Shown here in pieces: positions 1 to 4,700 of a stretch of 16,196 bases of DNA (its first letter is position 1; each line of letters begins with the position of its first letter). Origin of the DNA: CAYVTZ01 sp964454685 (lineage in GTDB: Bacteria; Bacillota; Clostridia; Christensenellales; Christensenellaceae); the NCBI GenBank assembly GCA_964454685.1, contig CAYVTZ010000054.1:1-16196 (forward strand), given 5' to 3'. The notes beneath the pieces were generated by a model that was given only the letters and a program-made list of their open reading frames with translations, was not told the DNA's origin and made no database searches. Both the position numbers and the translations under genes were made by a program.

Positions 1-10
1 ACGCAGGCAG

Positions 11-62
11 ATTAAAACACTGCGTGTTTGAACTAAAACGCAAATTTAAACGCCTAAAACGC
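11..62. repeat. AAAACGC-type short repeats near phage left end
   Basis: Four related motifs occur in 52 bp: ATTAAAACAC (11-20), ACTAAAACGC (32-41), TTTAAACGC (45-53) and CCTAAAACGC (53-62). They are spaced about one or two helical turns apart. A divergent copy in the other orientation, TGCGTGTTTG, lies at 21-30. They sit just past the stop codon of the leftward repressor gene, where Mu carries its transposase-binding L sites. I infer transposase end-binding sites. This is not proven, and no terminal 5'-TG with adjoining host DNA can be assigned. Confidence 0.4.
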
Positions 63-76
63 GTCCGAAAAAGCCA

Positions 77-781
77 CTATTTGATGGTTGATTCATCCAC
101 TTTGCCGAGCACTTTTCCCAAACAAAAGAAGCGTTCGGGGTTCTCTATTTTTATATTATCACGCAGTGGATTCACGGAGATCAGCTCACCGCGTCCCAGC
201 TTCTTAATATAGGAAACATTATCGTAAAAGAAAACGCCGATTTGCCCTTCGGACACAGGTTCCGGGGAGACAAAGACTTTATCGCCGCCATAAAACATTG
301 GCTCCATGCTATCGCCTGTGACAACATTGACAAAGCAGGCACCGTGCGGCGGCTTTTGGCTTAGAATGAGGGTTTCTTTCTGCGTATCGTCGATGAAGTT
401 GCCCACTCCGGCAGAAACGGGATAGTCCGGGTAATAGTCGATTGCGAATTCTTCTTCTGTCTGCGTGGCGTCTTTTGTTGAACAGCCGGAACTACTGTCT
501 AGGGCATAGAATGCCAGACCTCTTGCGTAGGTGCTTGCGGTCTTAAATGCTTTTAACAAGCGCCTCTCCTCAAAGGAATAATCATCCGCCTGCCGCTCAA
601 GAATAAAATCCACGCTTACATTATATAGGTCTGCGAGTTTTGAAAGTGCTATTGCATCTGGCTGAATGGTGCCGCTCTCATATCTCGTATAGGTCGACCT
701 TTTGATATTAAGGTATGCAGCTAGTTCATCTTGTTTCATGTTTGTAGAGCTTCGCAAATATCTTAGTACATCTTTTATCAT
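77..781 (-). CDS. LexA/CI-like phage repressor with S24 peptidase domain
   Basis: This is the prophage repressor that keeps the early promoter silent. It has 234 residues. Residues 5-61 form an HTH_3 (Xre) DNA-binding domain. Residues 120-230 form an S24 autopeptidase domain with the scissile Ala124-Gly125 in a VSAGVG context, nucleophile Ser158 in GDSMEP and general base Lys193 or Lys194 in YIKKL. That set is typical of repressors that self-cleave on contact with RecA filaments, so induction by DNA damage is expected. The start at 781 is chosen over the longer frame because AAGGAGG (787-793) lies 5 nt upstream. The gene diverges from the early operon and ends next to the phage left end. Mu's own repressor has no S24 domain, so this is a lambda-style module in a Mu-like phage. 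Confidence 0.93.
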   Translation of the reverse strand: MIKDVLRYLRSSTNMKQDELAAYLNIKRSTYTRYESGTIQPDAIALSKLADLYNVSVDFILERQADDYSFEERRLLKAFKTASTYARGLAFYALDSSSGCSTKDATQTEEEFAIDYYPDYPVSAGVGNFIDDTQKETLILSQKPPHGACFVNVVTGDSMEPMFYGGDKVFVSPEPVSEGQIGVFFYDNVSYIKKLGRGELISVNPLRDNIKIENPERFFCLGKVLGKVDESTIK

Positions 782-810
782 AATAGCCTCCTTATATGTT
801 CCAAATTGTA

Positions 811-839
811 ACATATATAAAAGTTCGTGAAAAGAACAA
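811..839 (-). promoter_or_regulatory. Possible leftward repressor promoter
   Basis: Read on the minus strand, TTGTTC (839-834) and TATATG (817-812) are separated by 16 nt and lie upstream of the repressor RBS. The hexamers match the sigma-A consensus poorly. The case rests mainly on position, since a promoter must lie in this short divergent gap. An 8-bp inverted repeat, TATATGTT (793-800) with AACATATA (810-817), overlaps the -10 candidate and could be an operator or a leader hairpin. Confidence 0.35.
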
Positions 840-891
840 ATTTTAGTTGACTAGGTTCGTAATAATGCATATAATGGTTACCATAACGAAC
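823..891. promoter_or_regulatory. Operator cluster of GTTCGT half-sites
   Basis: GTTCGT occurs at 823-828 and 855-860, and its complement ACGAAC at 886-891, with starts 32 and 31 bp apart (three helical turns). The first forms a 15-bp dyad with GAAC at 834-837. A second dyad, GTTA-cca-TAAC, lies at 877-887. One site lies between the -35 and -10 of the rightward promoter, and another abuts the RBS of the Cro-like gene. They are likely binding sites for the repressor, the Cro-like protein or both. A further GAAC-ttg-GTTC dyad lies inside the Cro-like gene at 1006-1016. Confidence 0.6.
847..875 (+). promoter_or_regulatory. Early rightward promoter (sigma-A type)
   Basis: TTGACT (847-852) and a perfect TATAAT (870-875) are separated by exactly 17 nt. 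Transcription should start around 882, giving a short leader before the RBS at 894-900. This would be the lytic early promoter driving the Cro-like gene, the antirepressor and the following early block. The overlapping GTTCGT sites explain its repression in a lysogen. Confidence 0.85.
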
Positions 892-906
892 TTGGAGGTG
901 ATTATT

Positions 907-1098
907 ATGCGTGTTTGGTTGCTTGAGATAAGAAAATCTAGGGGTTTTACACAAGCGCAAGTAGCTGAAAAAGCGAATATTTCCAGAGCATACTATACCA
1001 GAATTGAACTTGGTTCGTTTAGCGTACCACCAAAAACTGCACAGCGCATTGCCGCGGTGCTGGGTTTTGACTGGACAGAGTTTTACAAAGCAAGCTAA
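907..1098 (+). CDS. Cro/Ner-like HTH regulator
   Basis: This 63-residue protein consists almost entirely of an Xre/Cro-type helix-turn-helix: FTQAQVAEKANISRAYYTRIE at about residues 14-34 holds the scaffold and recognition helices. It is the first gene of the rightward early operon, directly opposite the repressor. That is the place of ner in Mu and cro in lambda, so it probably tunes down early and repressor transcription by binding the same operators. The start at 907 is fixed by GGAGGTG (894-900) six bases upstream; the longer frame from 847 would run through the promoter -10. The next gene follows after 16 nt. Confidence 0.85.
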   Translation: MRVWLLEIRKSRGFTQAQVAEKANISRAYYTRIELGSFSVPPKTAQRIAAVLGFDWTEFYKAS

Positions 1099-1114
1099 AC
1101 AAGGAGGAAGAGTT

Positions 1115-1816
1115 ATGGATCAGATCAACGTATTTCGGAACAGTGAATTTGGAGAATTGAGTGTGTTGGAGATTGAGGGGAGACCATTTTTCCCGGCAAC
1201 GCAATGCGCGAAGGTGCTTGGGTATGCGAATCCGCATAAGGCAATTATTGATCATTGCAAGGGGGTAACGAAACGTGAGGGGGTCTCCATCACCATGAAT
1301 CAGCATGGTGTGGAAAGTAAGCAGACCAATGCCGTGAACTACATCCCCGAAGGAGATCTTTATCGCCTTATCGTGCGGAGCAAGCTGCCGAGCGCAGAGA
1401 AATTTGAACGATGGGTGTTTGACGAGGTGCTGCCGGAGCTGCGCAAGCATGGCGGGTATGGTGATGTGGGCGCGCTGATCCGCGCGGCGGTGGTGGAAGC
1501 AGTGAGCGAGACGGTGCGGGTAATTGTCCCTTCTATTGTAAGTGCGATGCAAAGCTATACGCAGAAGGAAGAGCCGGAGGAGGAGATCACGAGCATTGTA
1601 ATATCGCAACGACGTAGGAATAGGAAAAGCTCCAAAGTAGACAAAATGCCATCAGCACTAAGAAATGAAATCATGAGAATGCTGATGGGCGATGAAGTTA
1701 CATATAAGGAAATCGCTGAATACGCGGCGAGGCAAGGTTATGGTGTATCGCAAACCGCGTTGTACAGACAGCGGGAAAAAGCATTTAAAAGTGGAGCAGC
1801 GGTCAACCAGTATTAG
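1115..1816 (+). CDS. BRO-N antirepressor with gp27-like C-terminal HTH
   Basis: This protein has 233 residues. The N-terminal half (about 20-115) is a BRO-N domain, recognisable from RPFFPATQCAKVLGYANP, the YIPEGDLYRLIVRSKLP stretch and the closing WVFDEVLPELRKHGGY. BRO-N proteins in phages are usually antirepressors or DNA-binding regulators. A middle segment (about 117-160) is hydrophobic and then acidic. The C-terminal part (169-222) is not a usual KilA/ANT domain. It closely resembles the N-terminus of the DUF3486/gp27-type protein at 10878 in this same phage, with about 24 identities over 54 positions by hand alignment. The start at 1115 has AAGGAGG 7 nt upstream. Inferred role: modulating the repressor after induction. 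Confidence 0.85.
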   Translation: MDQINVFRNSEFGELSVLEIEGRPFFPATQCAKVLGYANPHKAIIDHCKGVTKREGVSITMNQHGVESKQTNAVNYIPEGDLYRLIVRSKLPSAEKFERWVFDEVLPELRKHGGYGDVGALIRAAVVEAVSETVRVIVPSIVSAMQSYTQKEEPEEEITSIVISQRRRNRKSSKVDKMPSALRNEIMRMLMGDEVTYKEIAEYAARQGYGVSQTALYRQREKAFKSGAAVNQY

Positions 1817-1827
1817 GAGGAAGCGTT

Positions 1828-2022
1828 ATGAAAAAAGGTGACATGATCTATACCCGACGCTTTGGATTTGTACGCATTGCGCGGGTGTTTGGGAGCGGTG
1901 AGGAGGCATATAAGCACGGATGTTATGAGCCTACTCACTGCGACGATGATGCGTATGCGGTGTTTGGTCGGAGTATGGGGCTGAACCGGATGGAGTTTGC
2001 GGCGGTGCGCAGGAACGTGTAG
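1828..2022 (+). CDS. Small early protein of unknown function
   Basis: This is a 64-residue protein with no family I recognise. It begins MKKGDMIYTRRFGFVRIARV, a short beta-rich, basic stretch that could be an SH3-like or KOW-like strand pair, and then has an acidic patch (CDDDAYAVFG). AGGAGG (1815-1820) sits 7 nt before the ATG and the gap from the antirepressor gene is only 11 nt, so it is clearly a translated member of the early operon. It is the last gene before the structured non-coding stretch at 2027-2245. Confidence 0.7.
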   Translation: MKKGDMIYTRRFGFVRIARVFGSGEEAYKHGCYEPTHCDDDAYAVFGRSMGLNRMEFAAVRRNV

Positions 2023-2026
2023 AAAA

Positions 2027-2245
2027 GTTTTGGCAGGTGTTCTGTGGGTGTTACCACTTGACTAAGTCAACGATAACATACGTTTTGACGCGATGCCTAA
2101 CGACAATGCGTCTAGTGATAACGTATTTCACGGCTTACACCACCTTTCGCGATTGCTATGGAAAGCTGCTGGTATCTGCTTTCATAGCTAAAATGTGCAC
2201 TTCCAAAACAAATCGCGGAGGATCGAAGCTGAACACCTGCCAAAC
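2027..2245 (+). ncRNA. Candidate multi-stem structured RNA (unassigned)
   Basis: The gap between genes (2023-2290) has nested inverted repeats that fold as one branched structure. P1 is TTTGGCAGGTGTTC (2029-2042) with GAACACCTGCCAAA (2231-2244), 14 perfect pairs. P2 is 2044-2051 with 2137-2143, one bulge. A hairpin TTGAC-taa-GTCAA lies at 2058-2070. P3 is ATACGTT (2078-2084) with AACGTAT (2120-2126), enclosing GACGC/GCGTC (2087-2091 with 2108-2112). P4 is CGCGATT (2148-2154) with AATCGCG (2211-2217), extended by C-G, U-A and two G-U pairs. P5 is GCTATGGAAAGC (2155-2166) with GCTTTCATAGC (2178-2188). The G-U pairs work only in plus-strand RNA. GTTTTGG (2027-2033) could pair instead with CCAAAAC (2203-2209), a possible switch. 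No known class is recognised. A folded MITE is the main alternative. Confidence 0.6.
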
Positions 2246-2290
2246 ATAAAAATCTATCACCAGCATATCACAAAAAATGGAGGAATCAAG

Positions 2291-2419
2291 ATGGCAGAGA
2301 TTGAGCGGGTTGTCCGCATCAAGGAGACGGTGATTATTGAGCGGGTGGTTGAGGCGAAGCCGAAGCCCAAGAAGGAAGTGGAGCTGCTGCCCATTAAAGC
2401 CTTTGCGCATGGGAAATAA
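2291..2419 (+). CDS. Very small early protein, unknown
   Basis: This is a 42-residue protein. Its first half alternates hydrophobic and charged residues (IERVVRIKETVIIERVVEA), and a Lys/Pro-rich stretch (KPKPKKE) follows. No family is recognised; it could be a short beta-hairpin or coiled peptide. GGAGG (2279-2283) lies 7 nt before the ATG, which is why the longer upstream reading from 2195 is not used; that extension would also run into the structured RNA. Its stop codon overlaps the likely start of the next gene. Confidence 0.6.
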   Translation: MAEIERVVRIKETVIIERVVEAKPKPKKEVELLPIKAFAHGK

Positions 2420-2621
2420 GGTTGGCGATACGGCGATGCGCGGCGGGCTGGCATATCAAATATACGCGATTACGCGGCGGGAGAGCAAGCGCGGTGTGCA
2501 GGTGCAAGTATACGCAGTGCGGACGCTTCCCGGCGGTGGGCTGGATTACGCGACATGGTATGAGAGGAGTGGCGATGAAGCACGGGAAACGCCCGACACG
2601 GGCGCAGAAGATGATGCTTAG
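2409..2621 (+). CDS. Small early protein, unknown (start uncertain)
   Basis: This is a reading of up to 70 residues ending in an acidic tail (GDEARETPDTGAEDDA). The core AYQIYAITRRESKRGVQVQVYAVRT looks like a beta-strand-rich small domain, and the codon choice matches neighbouring phage genes. Neither candidate start, ATG 2409 (overlapping the previous stop by 11 nt, so possibly translationally coupled) or ATG 2436, has a good ribosome binding site. It overlaps the following gene by 47 nt in another frame, which is long even for this compact region. No family is recognised, and translation is less certain than for its neighbours. Confidence 0.4.
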   Translation: MGNKVGDTAMRGGLAYQIYAITRRESKRGVQVQVYAVRTLPGGGLDYATWYERSGDEARETPDTGAEDDA

Positions 2622-2739
2622 GGCGATGGGGCTTAATTATTGGAACTGGCTTATTGTGGAGGACAGCCCGATGCGCTTGGTGATTGTGCATCGGCACAGC
2701 GGGAAAACCAAAGTCAAAAACAGGAGGATGGAGTTATGA
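2575..2739 (+). CDS. DUF6906-like small protein
   Basis: This is a 54-residue basic protein with the pattern MKHGKRPTRAQKMML, then GLNYWNWLIVEDSP, then LVIVHRHSGK. From memory this is the layout of the DUF6906 family of small Bacillota phage proteins (KxGxxPT at the start, NWL in the middle, a VHR-TGK-type end). No biochemical role is known to me. AGGAG (2565-2569) lies 5 nt before the start. The stop overlaps the next start codon as ATGA, typical of coupled translation. Confidence 0.75.
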   Translation: MKHGKRPTRAQKMMLRAMGLNYWNWLIVEDSPMRLVIVHRHSGKTKVKNRRMEL

Positions 2740-2861
2740 AACGCAATAGCGAAATTGATATCTTGATTGCGGACTACTACGAAGCGGTGCTAACGGGCAA
2801 CACGGAGCGAGCAAAGCGACTTGTGGCAGAGATTGCCGCAATGGAAGGGCAATGGGCATAA
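2736..2861 (+). CDS. Very small helical early protein, unknown
   Basis: This is a 41-residue, mostly helical, amphipathic peptide (IDILIADYYEAVLTG, then ERAKRLVAEIAAMEG). AGGAGG (2722-2727) is 8 nt upstream and its ATG overlaps the stop of the DUF6906-like gene. It is the last coding sequence before the first hammerhead ribozyme, whose 5' stem begins 7 nt after this stop codon. Cleavage would leave this gene at the 3' end of the upstream RNA fragment. No family is recognised. Confidence 0.6.
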   Translation: MKRNSEIDILIADYYEAVLTGNTERAKRLVAEIAAMEGQWA

Positions 2862-2867
2862 ATATAA

Positions 2868-2933
2868 GCCGAAACTATCGCGTGAGCGGTAGTCTGGCGG
2901 GGGTGTCTGCTCCGCTACTGATGAGGCAGGACA
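2868..2933 (+). ncRNA. Type II hammerhead ribozyme, copy 1
   Basis: All conserved core parts are present in type II (stem II open) order. Stem II is GCC (2868-2870) with GGC (2925-2927). Core GAA A is at 2871-2874. Stem III is CTATCGC-GTGA-GCGGTAG (2875-2892) with a GNRA loop. U16.1 and H17 are T2893 and C2894, so cleavage falls between 2894 and 2895. Stem I is TGGCGGGG (2895-2902) with CTCCGCTA (2910-2917). The second core CTGATGA is at 2918-2924. Loop I bases TGTCT (2904-2908) can pair with GGACA (2929-2933), the kind of loop-to-stem-II pseudoknot that stabilises active hammerheads. It sits between two early genes, 16 nt before the next start codon. A second copy at 4625 has different stems but the same core. 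Confidence 0.9.
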
Positions 2934-2948
2934 TGGAAGGAGAAGAAA

Positions 2949-3584
2949 ATGGGCATGAGTAAAGAGGAATTGCTGGCGCGGGCGCGCCGGGATGGATATA
3001 TCCATGATGAGCCGGACAAGAGCCGCGAGATCCTGCAGGAATGCGATGCGGCGCCGGGGACGGAGCTTGCGCCGATACGGGAAGCGGAAGAGCAAGAACC
3101 AATACAACCGGAGCGCAAAAAACTGCGGCTTACGGCAGCGGATCAGCAACGCAGGGAGCAGATGCACCAAGCGGGCGCGAGCGACGAGCAGATTGCCAAA
3201 GAATTTGGAATGACGCTGGAGCAAGTCCACCGGTGGAAGAAAAATAATGGGCTGCTGCCAAAACGGACACGGCGGGAAGCATTGCCGCAAAAAGAGGACA
3301 AGCCCGTGGAGGTGAGCATCCCGGCGGCGGTGGAACGACTGGAGCGAGCGCCCAAGGTAAATGAGGAATTTGAAAAGCTGTTTGAAGCACCGGAAGCAGA
3401 CAGGCGGCGGCGCGTGGTGGCGGAGACACCGGCGGAGGCTGACTTGACAAACTGGCGAGACCTATGGAAGCAAGAACGGCGGCTGCAAATGGAGCTGACG
3501 ATGGAAAACATCGAGCTTCGGCGGGAAGTGGAACGGCTGAAAAATGTGATTGTAAAAATGACCACAGAAAGGATGGGTGTGTGA
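2949..3584 (+). CDS. HTH and coiled-coil early protein, unknown
   Basis: This is a 211-residue hydrophilic protein. Residues 60-105 hold a resolvase/Myb-like helix-turn-helix (ASDEQIAKEFGMTLEQVHRWKK), which suggests DNA binding. The C-terminus (about 165-208) is a coiled coil (LTMENIELRREVERLKNVIVKM), suggesting a dimer. The middle is acidic, basic and low in structure. AAGGAG (2937-2942) lies 6 nt before the ATG at 2949. The gene is directly downstream of hammerhead copy 1, so cleavage would give its mRNA a new 5' end that still includes the RBS. No named family; a phage regulator or replication accessory are both possible. Confidence 0.7.
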   Translation: MGMSKEELLARARRDGYIHDEPDKSREILQECDAAPGTELAPIREAEEQEPIQPERKKLRLTAADQQRREQMHQAGASDEQIAKEFGMTLEQVHRWKKNNGLLPKRTRREALPQKEDKPVEVSIPAAVERLERAPKVNEEFEKLFEAPEADRRRRVVAETPAEADLTNWRDLWKQERRLQMELTMENIELRREVERLKNVIVKMTTERMGV

Positions 3585-3697
3585 TGCGGAGATTGGGGAT
3601 ATACAACCAGCGCGGGAAGTATCGCCCGATGGGCGCGGGATGCTTTGAGCGGCGCGGTTGGCTTGCACGGCAGATGCGGCAATGGATTTGCAGATAG
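3584..3697 (+). CDS. Very small basic protein, unknown
   Basis: This 37-residue, strongly basic reading starts MRRLGIYNQRGKYRPMGAGC and ends in RQMRQWICR. Its ATG overlaps the previous stop as TGATG, and a weak AGGATGG (3570-3576) precedes it. That arrangement and the tight packing favour real translation. It is too short for a family call. Confidence 0.45.
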   Translation: MRRLGIYNQRGKYRPMGAGCFERRGWLARQMRQWICR

Positions 3698-3710
3698 GAA
3701 AGGGAAAATT

Positions 3711-4199
3711 ATGAATGCAGAAAAAAAAGAAATTACAGCACGTGTGAATGTGGTAGGCATGGACGAAGCATTGGAAAAAGCGGAGAGATTGCAACAAATG
3801 CTCACGGAAATTAATACCGAAATTGAATCAATGAGAACGATGAGATCGGCAACGCGAAGAGCGGAAAAATGCGTGCCGAAAAATATGCTTGTAGAGGATT
3901 TGGGGAAAGAGCGTACAAATGGACTCAAACCGCTGAAAGCAACGGTTGACTTGATGGATGAAATGATTGCCGACTATAAACGTGAAATTACGGAGCCGAT
4001 TCCGGCGGATGCAACTATGGTGTTGCAACTCTTCTTTGACGCGCTGTATAAGGCTAACCGGTGGGTGAACACCGAACAAGAAGCGTGTAGAGCCATCAGA
4101 CTGGCAATAGATTTTATGGTTCATCCGAGGCTCAAGTCTTTAGTGGAACACGCATTGTTGAATAGTGCGTTTGAGGAGACATTTCTTCAACGGCTATAA
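3711..4199 (+). CDS. Early accessory protein, unknown
   Basis: This is a 162-residue, mainly helical protein. The first 45 residues (VNVVGMDEALEKAERLQQMLTE) resemble the short V-x-V-x-G-hydrophobic-E-A start of many small phage proteins with a coiled segment. The remainder, with KANRWVNTEQEACRAIRLAIDFM, is not recognised. The start at 3711 is chosen because AAAGGG lies close upstream. Codon use is more A/T-rich than in flanking phage genes, which with the neighbouring opposite-strand gene suggests a separately acquired stretch (3711-4571). Its 3' end overlaps that convergent gene by 6 bp. Confidence 0.65.
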   Translation: MNAEKKEITARVNVVGMDEALEKAERLQQMLTEINTEIESMRTMRSATRRAEKCVPKNMLVEDLGKERTNGLKPLKATVDLMDEMIADYKREITEPIPADATMVLQLFFDALYKANRWVNTEQEACRAIRLAIDFMVHPRLKSLVEHALLNSAFEETFLQRL

Positions 4200-4571
4200 G
4201 TAGTCTTGCGGATTGATGTGGAATGCTTCAATGAAGAAAGATTGAGTATCTTCGGGCATCTCTATTGTAACTGAATTAGGAATCGTACGCAGAACAATTC
4301 TTTGTACCCTATAAACAGTTGCTAACAGAAAACCATTGCGACTAGTGGGTTTGCAAAGAAAATCAGTCAAGATTGGAGAGTAAGGCATTAGGTCGGCAAT
4401 GCTCTCTAAAACGCTAAAAAAGACATCAGGGTATTTCTTGTATATAACCATAGCCTCTGTGCTGCATTCGCGGGGAACGGACGAAATATGCTGAGCATAC
4501 GGATCGGTGAGGATATAGTCATTCCAAATTTGGTCTAGACGTTCGCTGATTTGAGCACCTATGTATCGCAT
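4194..4571 (-). CDS. Opposite-strand accessory gene (moron-like), unknown
   Basis: This 125-residue protein is encoded against the direction of the early operon. A clear AGGAGG (4585-4580) lies 8 nt before its ATG at 4571, so it is translated in its own right. It is hydrophobic in the middle (YPDVFFSVLESIADLMPYSP), with no clear signal peptide or full transmembrane segment. A weak promoter may exist upstream: TTGTGT at 4624-4619 and TAGACT at 4601-4596, spacer 17, overlapping the 5' flank of hammerhead copy 2. An inserted opposite-strand gene with AT-rich codon use in a prophage is typical of lysogenic-conversion or exclusion/defence cargo. That role is inference only. Confidence 0.7.
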   Translation of the reverse strand: MRYIGAQISERLDQIWNDYILTDPYAQHISSVPRECSTEAMVIYKKYPDVFFSVLESIADLMPYSPILTDFLCKPTSRNGFLLATVYRVQRIVLRTIPNSVTIEMPEDTQSFFIEAFHINPQDYL

Positions 4572-4624
4572 AATTCAAACCTCCTGCTTTTCAACAGTCT
4601 ACAACACAAAGGCAGAAAACACAA

Positions 4625-4687
4625 GCCGAAACCGCCTTCGGGCGGTCTGACGGGGATGTCTACCCCGCCACTGATGATGGCAAGACA
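4625..4687 (+). ncRNA. Type II hammerhead ribozyme, copy 2
   Basis: It has the same architecture as copy 1. Stem II is GCC (4625-4627) with GGC (4679-4681). Core GAA A is at 4628-4631. Stem III is CCGCC-TTCG-GGCGG (4632-4645) with a UUCG tetraloop. T4646 and C4647 precede the cut between 4647 and 4648. Stem I is TGACGGGG (4648-4655) with CCCCGCCA (4663-4670), one A-C mismatch. Core CTGATGA is at 4671-4677. Loop I TGTCT (4657-4661) is fully complementary to AGACA (4683-4687), the predicted pseudoknot. Stem III differs almost entirely from copy 1 yet still pairs, which is covariation support. One oddity is an extra T (4678) between the core and stem II. It ends 13 nt before the transposase start codon. 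Confidence 0.87.
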
Positions 4688-4700
4688 ATATGGAGAAAAC

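Noticed and set aside
847..906. Upstream start for the Cro-like gene
   Set aside because: It would be translated from promoter sequence (TATAAT at 870-875) with no RBS; GGAGGTG favours 907.
2037..2249. A 70-codon open frame in the gap before 2291
   Set aside because: It has no ribosome binding site, its composition (many Cys, Thr, Tyr) is unlike the neighbours, and it lies wholly inside the nested inverted repeats, which explain the stretch better as RNA.
4406..4414. CTAAAACGC as a further left-end-type site
   Set aside because: It is a single copy within the opposite-strand gene, encoding a plain Ser-Val-Leu-Glu run, with no neighbouring repeats.
4551..4700. Upstream in-frame extension of the transposase
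   Set aside because: It would run through the opposite-strand gene start and the hammerhead ribozyme; MuA-like homology begins at 4701.
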